A DNA stretch of 64,000 bases, taken from the NCBI RefSeq assembly GCF_001632365.1, contig NW_024468556.1, forward strand, positions 148,970 through 212,969, given 5' to 3'. The position numbers were made by a program, and so were the translations under genes. The DNA is from Laetiporus sulphureus 93-53. Lineage: Eukaryota; Basidiomycota; Agaricomycetes; Polyporales; Laetiporaceae. The notes below the pieces were generated by a model. The model searched no databases. It saw only the letters and a program-made list of their open reading frames with translations, and had not been told where the DNA came from. This document shows, one piece after another, positions 10,011 through 21,560 of this stretch (its first letter is position 1; each line of letters starts with the position of its first letter).

Positions 10011-10790
10011 ATGACTCCACTACCATCTTCGCCGGCGGGCGGGTCCGACGTCGTGCCAGCACCTATCATATCGTCAACCGGACGCATATGCAGAAACCAC
10101 TGGGATGCCGCACTGGACGACATTCCTAACGTTGCCCCCCCACTTCTACGCCACCACCGACGAAGACCTCAATGCCCTTTTCCTAGGCTTGGGATTCAAG
10201 CAGGCCGAGCTCGCTGGCATGCGTGCGGAATACGACAAGCGGATGAACGCCATGCTTGCTCAAGGTGGGGGGAAGATCTCTGTTATTGGTGTACGTTTTA
10301 TGTTCATCACCTTGATCCTATCCGCCGACTGTGGGCTGTGGCTAACCAATTGTATTGTGCTGGGGATGTATGTTAGGCCAAACCCGTTCCCGGCGAGCAC
10401 ATCCATATCATTCTGATTCCGAACGACGACAATCTCGCCATCCGCCTGTGGGATGGAGGCTTGGAGGACGACAGTATCTTTCTCTTCGATTTCATCGATA
10501 TGCGAACCAAGAAGGCCGTCAACTCGCCCGTGGGTTACGAGGTGCACGCCTTCCCCAACCGCTATCACATGCTGAACATGCCCGGTCCGATCATCTCTTG
10601 GGAAGCGGCACAAAACATCCAGCGGAAGCATATCAAGCCCGGGGAGGAGAGGTTCAGTGTGCCGGAGGGTACACCGTGTGCACTGCATCGTCATGGACAG
10701 GAAGTCTTCATGTTTGCTGCTCCTGAGAGGCCGAGGAAACAGTCAATCCATGGCGTTCAGCTCGCTACTGCCAGGGATGCGATGTGGTGA
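10011..10790 (+). CDS. Hypothetical protein
   Basis: Two exons joined by an intron from the gtacgt donor at 10291 to a ttag acceptor at about 10377. The C-terminal exon encodes a compact protein (HIHIILIPNDDNLAIRLWDGG, FIDMRTKKAVNSPVGYEVHAFPNRYHMLNMPGP) ending in RDAMW. No family is recognised. The first exon is odd: the frame from Met 10011 (MTPLPSSPAGGSDVVPAP) and the frame that continues into the rest (YATTDEDLNALFLGLGF) are separated by one base at a run of seven C (10135-10141). Either translation starts at Met 10105, or the C run hides a frameshift or sequencing error; the smooth DDIPNVAP to FYATTDEDL transition favours the latter. It converges on the MetRS gene. Confidence 0.6.
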
Positions 10791-11287
10791 TGGCTACGGA
10801 AGGTGTTTGGTGTGGATTTTTGTAAGATAGGCCTCGCTCATCATGGGGAAGATCACTTGAGCTCTCAATATTCAAAAATGTCATCTGATATTCAATGTTT
10901 AAGCATTCATAGGTTGCTCCTTGCGGTAACTATGTCAGTGTTTATTATCTACTCTGGGCCTGCAGCGGCAACGCGGTGCAGTTGTTCTCTGCGCATCGAT
11001 TCGATTTCGTGTAGCGCCGCCGCCTTTCGCTCGAGAGCTATGAACGAATCAGCTACCATCTCTGCGGGCGGAAACGCGTTCGTTAACATTATTTGTTCGC
11101 CATTTAGCAATCTTGCTGTCTCCCTGATCGTTCAACAGCCCTTATAGTGGGACCCCCGAGGGGGCGCAAAAAATCCTCAACTCTAGCATGGATTTGTACA
11201 GATATCCTTGCAGCCATAAGACTGCCTCTACTATGTACGCGAAACAAATTGTACAAGCCCCGAAGCCTTTCTAGGTTGCTGAGCATT
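10791..11287. other. Convergent 3' flanks
   Basis: Between the hypothetical gene and the MetRS stop codon. No ORF with coding character; probably overlapping 3' untranslated regions. Confidence 0.4.
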
Positions 11288-14096
11288 CTACGAAGCACTC
11301 TGCAGACCGGCAAGTTCTCCTTTCAACTTCTTCAGCACATCTACTGCGGCTGCGATCTCCTTATCTAGCTCCGGCGTCTTGGGCGTCCGTCCCTTCAACT
11401 CCCTCACGGCCTGTCCCTGCTCTGCAACCTTCTGCTCCCATGCAAGCACCTCCGCTGACTTGGGCTTCTCATCCAACGCCGTCTTGTCCGCCACCTTCTT
11501 CGCCGCGGTCGCCTTGCGCTTCGACATACCGGGTGCGACGTGGGTCGCATCGGGGCTGGGCAGAGGGCTCGCCTCACCAGGCCTGCTCCCGCCAAACTTC
11601 GCGCGGAAGACATCTGCCATCTTCTCGTCGATTTTCTTGAACAGGTGCTCGGGCGTGCCGATCGTGTGCCCCGCAAGAATGTCCGTCGAGAACACCTCGG
11701 GCACCGTGCGCGCCGGCGCATTGAGCTGTGCGAGCATCGAATCAGACGTCGACGGCATGAACGGGTACACGAGCGCCGAGAGCAGGTAGATCAAGTTGAC
11801 CGCGCGCGAGACGACCTGCGCACATCGCTTCGGGTCCGCGACCATCAAAGCCTTTTGGAGCCCAGAGGACTGCAGGTACAGGTTTCCCCGTGCGGATATG
11901 AGCATGATGGTGTGCAGGCCGAGACGCAGCTTCACATTCTCCATGGCTTCGATATAGTCCTTGAGGAGGGTGTTGATGTCCGAGATGAACTCGGCATCCA
12001 CATCGCCATTCGGCGATAGAGGTCCAGGCTCGTCTCCGCTCTCGGGAATGACGCCGCCATACTGCGATGCTACGAACTTGAGCGTTCGGTTGACAAAGTT
12101 GCCAAAGCTATGGGACGGTAGCGTGTTAGAAATATCAGGTCTCCGAATCATACAGATGGCAACTTACTTGTTCAGCAAGACATTATTATTGGCAGCAATC
12201 TATGGAGAGGGTAAGCGGTTTGTTCGCGAGAGAATTAAATGCACTCACGCAGTCCGCCCATGAGAACATGGCGTCAGCGGTCTCCGGCCTTGTGGAGATC
12301 AAATAGTACCTCCAGACCGACGGTGGAATGCCAGTCTCCTTCGCAGCGGGGCCGAAGACGCCACGATTATGGCTCTTCGAGAACTTGCCACCTTCATAGT
12401 TCAGGTATTCTGTGACATACGTGGTCAGCCGCATTCAGTAGAAGAGCATAGCGCATCCATACCTGTTGTTGAGATATGGAACAGAGTCGTCCACGGACGC
12501 CCGTCGCCTAGTTGCATGGCAGGGAAATAGATGGTGTGGAAATAGACATTGTCCTTGCCCATGAACTGATATAGGCGCACGTTCGACTTGTTGAACCACC
12601 ATTGCTTCCACTCTGGGGTATAATTTGCTGTTATACTGGGGTACCCGACCGGCGCATCGAACTTATCCACCTTAGGGCACCGCAGCTATATAGATCGATG
12701 GACACTACTCACCCACACGTCTATGGAGACAGTCATAAGAACGGCAGCAACACGGATGATCAGAGGGATCACTCACAAAGAACCTTGCCCTTCATGCCCT
12801 GATCGTCCTCCCCCTCAACCATCGGCACCGGCACTCCCCATGTCAGATCTCTCGTGATCGGGCTCGGATGTAGACCAGCCCGCAACCGGTCGTCGATCAG
12901 CTCGCCCTCAGCATTGATGACGGCGTTTGGGGACCACTTGCCCTCCTTCCATGACTTCTTAATCCACTTTTCCGTCACTGATTGCAACGCATCGAGCTTC
13001 ATGTACATGTGCACGGACGAGCGCGTCGTGACCTTGTGGTCCTTACTGATCAGACAGCGCGGGTTGATAAGGTCGATCGCATCGAGCGTCTTGCTGCAAG
13101 CGTCGCATTGGTCTCCTCGGGCATCCTATGAAGAGATATTTGAATTGTGGCTGTTAGAAGTAGCGGACGAAACGTACATCAGAACCACAGGAAGGACATG
13201 TTCCTTCCACAAAGCGATCTGCAAGAAACCTGGAGCTCTGTAAGCCAGATTTCAGCGGCATGAAAGTGAAGCTTACTTTTGGCAGCCTTCGCAATAAGTC
13301 TGCTCCTTGGTCTGCTTTTCGAGGTAACCATTCATCAAGAGGTTGACGTAAATCTCTTGGGAAATCCTATATTACAATTGATGTGAGCACGACCTTGCAT
13401 CCACACGGGAGCGCTGAGGTGAATGGGGGCAGGGGAACATACTCAGTGTGAAGCGGAGTTGATGTTCGACCAAAGTGGTCAAAGCTGAGGAACAGAGGCG
13501 AAAATGAGTCCAGCAAGAGACAAGCAACGCGAATGGCACGCACGCAAGCTCAAACCACTTGTATGTCTCAACATGCAGGACGTTGTACTTGTCGCAGAGC
13601 TCCCGGGGAGTCAAACCCTCCTTCAGAGCTTGCGTCTCCGTAGCGGTCCCATACTCGTCGGTACCGCAGATATAGAGTGTCCGCCGGTTTCGCGTGCCTG
13701 AGGCAGATTAGATGAGTGCACCGAGCCTGTGCGGCACGAAAGCGATAAGACGCGTACGATTATAACTGCCCTAAAATGAGCAAATGCAATCATACATGTG
13801 GGGAAGCACGTACCGAGCAAAGACATCAGCACTCAAAGTGCTTCCGATGATGTTTCCTAGGCAGCAAATATCAGCCAGTTATCAGTTGACTTTGCATGTC
13901 GAATCGCACCGAGGTGAGGGACATTATTACAGTATGGCAGAGCAGATGTGATAAGGATGTTGACCTCTCCCTCCTTAGGCAGTCTACCAAGCATCAGCAA
14001 TGCGGTCTACATCCTCGAAAGAATACTTTACATTGTCTCTCCTGGGTTTGGAATCGACCGTAGAAGGCCCTCGGCCTCCCGGATCTTTTGAGGCAT
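11288..14096 (-). CDS. Methionyl-tRNA synthetase, cytosolic
   Basis: Charges tRNA-Met with methionine. The product starts at 14096 ([20 protein letters not shown]) and reads across an intron (14031-13984) into [18 protein letters not shown], then PHLGN, the class I HIGH signature split by an intron at 13909-13857. Further on are [11 protein letters not shown], the zinc-knuckle region near 13080-13140 ([12 protein letters not shown]), the WGVPVP motif, the Y-I-S-like segment ([17 protein letters not shown]) and KFSKS, the KMSKS loop, near 12360. The anticodon-binding helical domain is in the large last exon. The tail has a Lys-rich region and a final helical segment ([13 protein letters not shown]...[11 protein letters not shown]) resembling a WHEP-type appendix. 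About ten short introns are present. A longer N-terminus from an in-frame upstream Met (14246) is Ser-rich and could be a presequence, but the 14096 start fits the cytosolic enzyme better. Confidence 0.93.
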
Positions 14097-14379
14097 TGCA
14101 GCAGAGATGATGGAAAGCAGTGACGAAGAAAAATGCTCAGCAGTACGATGAAGCAGGGAGAAAGCAGTTGGGCTGAGCGAACTGGAGTGTTCTGAATGAC
14201 TCAGCGTGTACAGGGCCGACGCGCTCAAGCAAAAATGTTGCCGCAATTACTAAGCGCCCGTTCTTTAGCTTGAATCCTCGGTGAACAGGTTACGTACACT
14301 ACATAGACCGTTAGACTGACTAACGCTTTTCTTTCCCTAAAAATGTATTGATAATAAAGTACACGACACAGAAACCATG

Positions 14380-14460
14380 GGGCAATTGGCACAGTTGGTA
14401 GCGCGCACGCTTCGCATTTGAATCTGCGTGAGGTCCAGGGTTCGAATCCCTGATTGTCCA
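14380..14460 (+). tRNA. tRNA-Ala(CGC) with an 8-nt intron
   Basis: The cloverleaf is readable. Acceptor stem is gggcaat/attgtcc (14380-14386 with 14453-14459) with a G3-U70 pair, the alanine identity element. D arm is gcac...gcgc with one A-C mismatch. Anticodon stem is cacgc/gcgtg, variable loop aggtc, T arm caggg-ttcgaat-ccctg, discriminator A. The anticodon region is 15 nt instead of 7. With the intron at the standard position after base 37, the loop becomes ttcgca+t with anticodon CGC and an intron tttgaatc. A T-run (tattttttct) directly follows as a Pol III terminator. Confidence 0.82.
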
Positions 14461-15271
14461 TATTTTTTCTTCCAATCAATTTGCACGATCAGACGCGAAG
14501 TTGTGTTAGTTTTTGCGTGTCAGAAAATGCATCGGAATTGACAGTGTAAAAAAGTGCGGTGCTTAACGCCAAGACCCGTTACGCGCTTGTGGCGTGAGGT
14601 AGTCAGCCCGACAGTTGGCGGGACATTAACCTGTTGACTCGCATTGTCGGACTAGCGCATCTACAGCGAACAGTGATAGATTTTCGTAGGTACATGACAG
14701 TGAGTACTGCGTACGGTCGTGACGGGGTCATAACACGCGAAGAAAGTACTAGCAGTCAAAAGCAACCCAAACTAAGTCAAGAGCAAGGCTAAAGAGTGAC
14801 GAACAGGTGAAAAGGAAGCACGATAAGCAATGGGATGAGACATGCAAATATATATATGCGTCAGACTCATGAAATCGAGCGTAACATAGACCTGACGGGT
14901 GTTGTGAAACCAAGAACGGATGAGACCTAAATATTTGCGGGGGGGGGGGAGTCCAGCCATGAAAAACAGTGAATGAAGATATAGGCACGCAGGTTACAAG
15001 CACCTGGTAGTACAGCATGGCAGCGGAGATGCCGCGTAAAAGCAAGGACAACAGCTTGACATGCATATTCCGTAGAAAGGTGAAAGATAGGCATTGAGAC
15101 ATTTTGCGTAGTTTCTTTGAAATGGTGAGATCCGGTCGACGTGCATAGCTGCATATGAAGGGGACACGTAAGAAGGACCAGCCCTTGGACTTTGGATGAG
15201 TGGATGAGTCGGGATGTTAGTAACCAAGCTGGAAGAACAACGATGTATGGGCAATTGAAGCTGCAGATTGT
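14461..15271. other. 3' flank of the forkhead gene
   Basis: No supported gene. It contains a run of about ten G at 14938-14949. Minus-strand frames here are short and unconvincing and probably reflect the forkhead mRNA 3' untranslated region. Confidence 0.4.
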
Positions 15272-17674
15272 TCATTCGCGGGACGAATTGGAGGAGCTAC
15301 TGTTGCGTCTGTTGCCTTGCCCAAAGATACCGCCATGAACTTGTGCCATACCACTGTCACGCTGAGCGGTACCGGTGGAGGCACGAGAACCCATGTGTGT
15401 CGCTCCGGCCACGCCACTCGGGTTGCTTATGTGTTCCGCGGTGGGAGACGCTTGGACGGGAGCGTCGCGATCGCCCATAGGATGAATAGCCGTCGCCGTC
15501 ATAGAGCGGGTCATGCGTACAATGGAGGTGTCCACAACGGAGGGCGCTTCCTGGCCAGCAGAGGTGGGCATCAACGGAGCTGGCTGACTTGCTGATATCT
15601 CGCTCTGAGGAGGAACGGGTCCCCAGACAGGCTGCTGAGGCATACCCGCTTGAGCCATTCCGAACGTTGCCTGCCAGTTGTTGGACAACGAAGACTGGTT
15701 AAACGCGGTCTGACTGAAGGCAGTCTGAGCATAAGCACCAGCCTGGCGCGCGATATGCTCCTGGGCAGTCAGAGAGGCCGCAGGAGACGCCTGAACGGCT
15801 GGCGCAGCAGCAACAGGCGACGTCGTGCGGCGACCCTGGGAGCTTCCTTGAGTGACACTCATCGAAGACTGATACGGCGACTCCGCCCTGCGGGCACTCC
15901 TACGAGCGGTGGGACCAGTGCTCGTGCGTGCGTGTCCTTCCCCAACCGCATGGCCCTCGTTCCTCAGTTCGGGATCGATGTTAGCTTCCTCGGCATCTCC
16001 TTCAGGAGAGGCTGCTTTGCTGACGTCGGATGCGGGAGTCTGCGGCTGAGTCTGCGATTCCGACTGAGTGCCTTCGCCTTGATCATCCTCGTACGAACTG
16101 CTCGAGTTGGCCCGTGCAGCAGTTTCTTTCTCCCTGGCGCGTCGCTCGCGTTCGGCTTTCGTAGGCCTCTTGTTGCGTTTACGGGGACGCTTGTTACCCT
16201 CGCCGTTCGAATAGTCGACCATCCAATAGTAGCCCTTGCCCGGTTCCGTGGCCGGCTTGAACACTTTACGGAAGCACAAATTCAAGGACAGGTTGTGGCG
16301 TATGGAATTCTGACAGTGATCGTGATCAGTTAGATCGGAGAAAATGCCACGCAGATATTCGCGACGTACCTGCCATGACTTGTCATGAACGTTGTCCCTG
16401 AACCATTCAAACCTTTCCTGCAGCGCAGCGTAGATCTCCTGAAGCGTCAAGCGCTTCCTGGGGCTCCCAAAGATGGCGAGCTTGATCAACGTAGGAAGTG
16501 GATAGTTGGGTCTCTCACCCGGCGGTGGGTCAGGAAGAGCATAGAGGTTGACTTCCTCGTCAGGACCGAGTCCGAGAAGCTGTCGTAGGTGGGGGCTCGG
16601 ATCCGGGATGTCCGGAATGTCCGGAACGTGCGAGTGGCTATCGAGTGGCTGCGAGTGGCTCATCCTAGATTGAGAGTAAGTTGGGCCAGAAATGACAGAG
16701 ACCGGTACACGGCTATCAGGTAGGGCAGGACCACGCATGTTATAATAGATCGGCAGGCCTCCGGTAGGAGCAGGAATCGGGCTAGGTCCAGGACGCATGA
16801 AGGTAGGGACGGGCGGGGCAGTCGATGCGTCGAAAGTCATGACACGAGGATCGGTGTTGCCGACGGGATAGTTGTTCGTCCTAGGACGATAGTGAGACTG
16901 TCCCGTTATGTTTGGGGTCGATGTCGGGTACAAGACGTGCTCCATACCGACGCGACGTGCATTCGCATCGTACGCAGGGTAACGCACCCGGTCGAAAGCG
17001 GGTAAGACTATGGACTCCTGCACGCGTACGAAATTGCTCGCAGGCAATTCAGAGGCCGAATGCGAGTGCTCAGTGTCACTCGAGACCCACATCGGTGAAC
17101 CTTCATCGCTTATGACGGTTATGCGCGCAGGCCCTCTGCTCTCTTGGCTAGCCACAGAGTCCGTGGGGCTGCTGCTACCGCTGCCACTCCTCTGCACGAG
17201 TTGCCAGCCAATCAGGTTAGTTGACGTGTGATCAGATAAGCGAGGAGGTAGGCCTACCTGAGGAGAGGGAGTTTGAGCAGCGGCTGAGGGCGAGAGTGCC
17301 TGAGAGTCGACAGAGCCTTGCTGAGACGCATCAAATCCACCTCCTTGAGCGACCCGAGCGGCCTCAAGGACCTCTGGAGGCACATATGGTGGGTCGGAAG
17401 CGTAAATCGTGGCGCTTTCGTTTGAGAGACGTCTAGGAGGGTGAAAAGGCTCGCTGTTGGCTCCAAAACGCGCGCTTGAGGCGTCGAAGCCTGGCTGAGG
17501 CTGCTGAACGTCCTGGGGATGCTCAGCAACGCTCCCGCTACTGGAAAAGCCAGACTCCGAGCCTGAGCTGTGTCGCCGATTTTGAGGTCCGGGATTGCTG
17601 CCAGAGGTCTGCAATGTCGGGATATTGGCGGTGGGGAACGCGGGGAGACGCCCTGCGGAAGCATCGGTGTCCAT
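15272..17674 (-). CDS. Forkhead-type transcription factor
   Basis: Sequence-specific DNA-binding regulator, expected nuclear. The forkhead winged-helix domain lies at about residues 385-490: YPLPTLIKLAIFGSP (helix 1), LTLQEIYAALQERFEWFRDN, then SWQ joined across a 60 bp in-frame intron (16369-16310) to NSIRHNLSLNLCFRKV, the recognition helix, followed by GKGYYWMVDY and a basic stretch KRPRKRNKRP. The N-terminal 380 residues are Ser/Pro-rich and disordered; the C-terminal 300 residues are Gln/Ala/Ser-rich and end in NSSSSNSSRE. A second possible in-frame intron (donor gtaggc after PSPQ, about 17255) would remove roughly 20 residues. Start Met at 17674 (MDTDASAGRLPAFPTAN) is the first in a long frame. 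Which fungal forkhead class (Fkh, Hcm1, Fhl1-like) it belongs to cannot be decided by eye. Confidence 0.88.
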   Translation of the reverse strand: MDTDASAGRLPAFPTANIPTLQTSGSNPGPQNRRHSSGSESGFSSSGSVAEHPQDVQQPQPGFDASSARFGANSEPFHPPRRLSNESATIYASDPPYVPPEVLEAARVAQGGGFDASQQGSVDSQALSPSAAAQTPSPQVGLPPRLSDHTSTNLIGWQLVQRSGSGSSSPTDSVASQESRGPARITVISDEGSPMWVSSDTEHSHSASELPASNFVRVQESIVLPAFDRVRYPAYDANARRVGMEHVLYPTSTPNITGQSHYRPRTNNYPVGNTDPRVMTFDASTAPPVPTFMRPGPSPIPAPTGGLPIYYNMRGPALPDSRVPVSVISGPTYSQSRMSHSQPLDSHSHVPDIPDIPDPSPHLRQLLGLGPDEEVNLYALPDPPPGERPNYPLPTLIKLAIFGSPRKRLTLQEIYAALQERFEWFRDNVHDKSWQVRREYLRGIFSDLTDHDHCQNSIRHNLSLNLCFRKVFKPATEPGKGYYWMVDYSNGEGNKRPRKRNKRPTKAERERRAREKETAARANSSSSYEDDQGEGTQSESQTQPQTPASDVSKAASPEGDAEEANIDPELRNEGHAVGEGHARTSTGPTARRSARRAESPYQSSMSVTQGSSQGRRTTSPVAAAPAVQASPAASLTAQEHIARQAGAYAQTAFSQTAFNQSSLSNNWQATFGMAQAGMPQQPVWGPVPPQSEISASQPAPLMPTSAGQEAPSVVDTSIVRMTRSMTATAIHPMGDRDAPVQASPTAEHISNPSGVAGATHMGSRASTGTAQRDSGMAQVHGGIFGQGNRRNSSSSNSSRE

Positions 17675-20351
17675 CTATGGCAATTGGACCCACAATGAAA
17701 AATAACCTTCAAGTCAACGTGAGAGATTAGAAACGGCATAAACGCTCGGACGAGTATACTGTTTTAAACGACTTTATCAGGGGTTATTAGCGTGAGGGAT
17801 GCTTACTTGTTTGTGTGCGTTCGTGGGTCCGCAGGCTCTGGTCCACGAGGAGGCGAACCTTGTTCGACCTCAGTCCTGTGGCTCATCAATGTCTGACACC
17901 GCAGTCAAAGCCCCATTGTGGTAGAAGGCTTGGGCGCGTGCCCTTGAACGCGTCGTACGCAGGGGCACTAGGGCATGATGTGTGGCCATACGCGAGTGGC
18001 ACCGCCGTCCCGCTATACCGTGTCCGGACCTGGAAAAACGCTATCCGCTCGTCAATTTTCGCGTACGCGGCAGAAATGCTGCACTGGTTACCGACGCTGA
18101 TGCCATGCAGGCAAAGGTGAGTTTTGCTCCTCGCCAGCACCGTTGAACTTGATCAATAGCTTGATTAGGCAATAGCGCACGTCTCAGGATTTACTTCCGC
18201 TGGTTGATCGCGCTGTCAGAGCGGCGCGTACAATGAGTTTTTGCTGCCAGAGAATTGCAAATCGTGCGCACTGAAACATTGTTTGACCGTGCTGTTATCC
18301 AGAGAAGAGTTGTTTGTCAAACTCGCCCTTGTTCTTGTGCCAGCACCGGAGACGCCCAGTTTGGCGGACAATGCATTGCTCGACCTCGCGCTGCACGTGG
18401 CATTCTCTGACACACCCCTGCCTGCTTTTGCGATGCTCCATTCACGCCATTCTCGTCAAACTATATGCTTCCTACTTGCGGTCGGCCCCTCCTGCAAAAG
18501 CTCGATGGTCGTCTAAAGATTCCTGTCACGGCGCCTTTTCTCTTCATTCGCATGGAAAGCCGCCCTCGCCGCTCTTCCTGAAGATGGGATCATCAAATGC
18601 ATCACCTACCATGTTCCATCAACGCACTCAAATTTTCTTTCGTCATCTCCTCTATCGCCGCTGTCCCAACCTCCTCAGCGCTAGCCTTTGTCCTGGATGT
18701 CAGCGTCACTCTGAGTTACGCACCTGCTCGAGCACATCCATTATGCTTGACTTTTTTCTCTACTGCTCCACTCGGCCATCGTCAGGTCTCCAACTGTTGA
18801 AACCTTCAAGTGCCTATCACTGGCACACCAGAGTAACGGAAACAGAAACAAGGATCGACCAACGTAGCGCGATCGGTTGCGACCGAACCATTCGGGCGTC
18901 TCAATTTTCCAGGCGTCAGAGCGTGGGTTGAACAAGGCTAGTTACATGGATCACGATACGGGATGCGAGCGAGGTCGAGCGTCATGCTACAGTTGACGTT
19001 CGTAGATCTAGCCAGTGGAGCGGCGTGTGTGTCTTTGGCAGCTAAGGACCCTTGTGCGAAGGGTGTCGCCGAGTAACACAGTAAGGATCCCGAATCGCGT
19101 ACGTGATCCTGCCACGGTGTTAGCTTCACATGTGAAGTTTATTGTAACTGATCGCCGACTAGACCCGCCAGGCATGGGGACTTGACGCTTGCACGGTCGA
19201 ATATGAGGTGCCCTTGGGATCGAGCAGACCCGATGGACCACAATCGGCAAGAAAGACGAGCCTGGTTAAAGAAAGGGCGTGATGCGATCACGGGATGGGT
19301 GCTGAACCAGCTTGGGCCACAACAACACATCGTAACGGTAGGCGCGCAGCTTCCTTACTGCACTCTTGCTCTCACCGTCCTTCTTCAGCTTCTCGCCTCC
19401 ATCGCATGCTGTAAAAATGCTATGTGGTTCCACCCATCGTGTAATCATCTCGAGACCGTTCATGCCGTTCAATGGCTGGATCACATTCGGAATGCAACTT
19501 ATTCTTCGACAATCCATCCGCACCCATGGCCAACACCGTCCCCATGCTTTATTTACGACGCTGCGCGTTATCTTCTGCCGGCCATCCTCTCACATTCGGC
19601 AAAACTACGTGATTCCAGGAAGGACAAAATTCGCGCGCCTACAAGATGGTTCGCTGATGAAGTACAGAGGAGTGTCTCCTTCGCCTGACTTTCTGCAGCT
19701 ACCATCTGCTGCGGGTGTCTCTATCCTTTCTGCCGTCTGTCTCATAGTATCCTCAGTTGGGAGCGTGGCGATGATGGTGAGCCCGCTTTTCTAATCGCAC
19801 TGCGACATCATGGGCGCCATGCCACAACTGATTATGCTCAGATTCAGTCTCGCTTACTGAGGAAGACAGTTATTCCTTGATACTTTCAAGTGACACGTCA
19901 ATAAATGTGGAACGTGATTTGTGGCCCATGCCTAAGTTCAAAAGGCGTCCCCTTCCTGTGATTCATTCCGTGGCATTTCTTTCCAATGGTCTTCGTATGC
20001 TCCGCGATCTAGCATGGCCTCCGTCAGCTTTTGACGGAATGGGTGTCTGGGCACAGGGACAAGGTGGGTCTCAATATCTCTGACCACAGCAAGAAACTGA
20101 GCTATTTCTGCTGTGCTCGAAAGCCTGCTGTGTGGTTCTATCGATCGGTTGGATGAGCTAGCAACTTGCGGCACGTGCGTCCAAAGCCCAAGATCCTGGT
20201 GCAAAGTAATCTTACATGCGGCGACATCCTAGCGTAGAGGTCGTCTCAGCCAATGCCACTACGCCCGACAGCAGATTCCAGCGCTCAATTTCCGTAAATT
20301 TCACCACAGGTACTTGTGACACTTCACTTCTATCCTTTCGATCTGCCCCGC
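17675..20351. other. 2.7 kb without a supported gene
   Basis: The first few hundred bases are probably the forkhead promoter and leader. ORFs at 18241-18516 (+), 18314-18931 (+), 19182-19688 (+), 19266-19523 (-) and 19938-20204 (-) overlap in several frames and show no domain or clean splice pattern. One minus frame (19938-20204, ending KEMPRNESQEGDAF) has coding-like composition but no recognisable identity. Confidence 0.35.
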
Positions 20352-21560
20352 TCACGAAATCCAATGTCTGGCCCTAAAATCATCAATAATATCCTTGGTC
20401 GACTCTTCGATCGAGCGATACTTTATCCCGAGCAATCTGGCCGCTTTGGATGTGTCATACATGACGTGGTGCGTCGCCGTCTTGATGTTGTAAGAGGTGT
20501 CGCCCTCGGATATGTTGGCGCCGTACTTGCGGGCTGCGTTCACTGACGAACGATATGTCAGGCTGACATATGCCAGGAGGATGCATCTGTGAATGTATTC
20601 ACCGAAATCCTGCCACATGGACACGCCCTCGGATACGATGATACGTTCGCCGCCTGCTGCTTCTTTTTGGAGAGCAAGCAAGTGTGCGTTAGCCAAGTCG
20701 CGCACGTCGATCCATGGCCATCTATGCACCAGTATCAGTGTCCAGTAAAGCGCAGAACACCACTATACACTCACCCTATGGTGGAAAGCTGCTTCGCATC
20801 CAGTGACCCCTTGAGCACGCTATCAAACCAGTCGAGCATGCTCCCGTTCAGCGCCTCCGGCGCGCCGACCTCTTGAATAACCGGTCCAAACACGTACGGT
20901 GGGTTCAGCACGACGAGGTCCCACCCAATGGCGCCCTTGTCCTTCTCGACAAACTCCCATGCCGCGCGCTCTGCAAGCGTCTTGCTTGCGCGATACTTCG
21001 CGGCCGGGCTCGCCCCGCGCCCCTTCTCTCTCACCTCGTTGACCGCGGCGTCGTTCCAGTCGAGCTCGGAGAAGGTGCGCGGCGTGTCTTGTTGCTGCAT
21101 CACGGACGCGACGGAGGACGTCACGACGACGCGCTTCACGGTGGTCCCGTACGCGAGCGCGGACTCGAGTATGCGGGTCGTGCCCTTCACCGCAGGCACG
21201 ATGAGCTCGTCCGGGTCATCGGACTTGAAGTGGAAGGGGGACGCAAGGTGCGCGATTGCATCGACACCCTTCACAGCCTCGTCGAATGCTCCTTCCTACA
21301 GAAAAACCAAAGCAAGTGAGCCTTAAGGGGTGCCTGCGTGATTATCCAAAGAGACGTACCTTGGTGATGTCCTCGACGATCACAATTTCCAGTTTGTTGC
21401 CATACGAGGCGAACACCTGTCGGGGGTGCTTCGCCTTGCCCTCGGAGCGCACGGTCCCACGGACAGAGTATCCCGCGTGCAACAACGTGCGCACCACCCA
21501 CATAGCGATGAAGCCATTGGCCCCGGTGACGAGGACTTTGCCTGAAGTGACTGCTGGCAT
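20352..21560 (-). CDS. NAD(P)-dependent reductase of the dihydroflavonol-4-reductase/carbonyl-reductase type (extended SDR)
   Basis: Extended short-chain dehydrogenase that reduces a carbonyl substrate with NAD(P)H; substrate unknown. It starts MPAVTSGKVLVTGANGFIA at 21560, giving the Rossmann glycine motif VTGANGF. Intron 1 (21360-21297) leads to EGAFDEAVKGVDAIAHLASPF. Also visible are the VVTSSVASV strand, the catalytic Tyr/Lys pair in KYRASKTLAE, NPPYVFGP after the active site, and WIDVRDLANAHLLAL in the third exon. The last exon encodes TATHHVMYDTSKAARLLGIKYRS and ends RARHWIS. The nearest-upstream ATG is chosen; a possible GTG at 21570 is not credible in a eukaryote. Fungal relatives include GRE2-like methylglyoxal reductases and ketoreductases. 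It stands alone, with no pathway neighbours. Confidence 0.88.

Noticed and set aside
14400..14440. Reading the tRNA at 14380 as tRNA-Gln(TTG) without intron
   Set aside because: The anticodon stem would be mismatched, whereas cacgc/gcgtg with an 8-nt intron gives perfect stem pairing and a G3-U70 pair.
14225..14479. 84-codon minus-strand ORF over the tRNA-Ala gene
   Set aside because: It is antisense to a well-folded tRNA gene; such ORFs are a known artefact.
15272..17674. Forkhead gene as a single uninterrupted 800-codon ORF
   Set aside because: Reading through 16310-16369 inserts 20 residues into the recognition helix; splicing restores SWQ-NSIRHNLSLN.
18314..18931. 205-codon plus-strand ORF
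   Set aside because: Cys/His/Arg/Ser-rich low-complexity composition, competing ORFs in two other frames, no domain and no splice structure.
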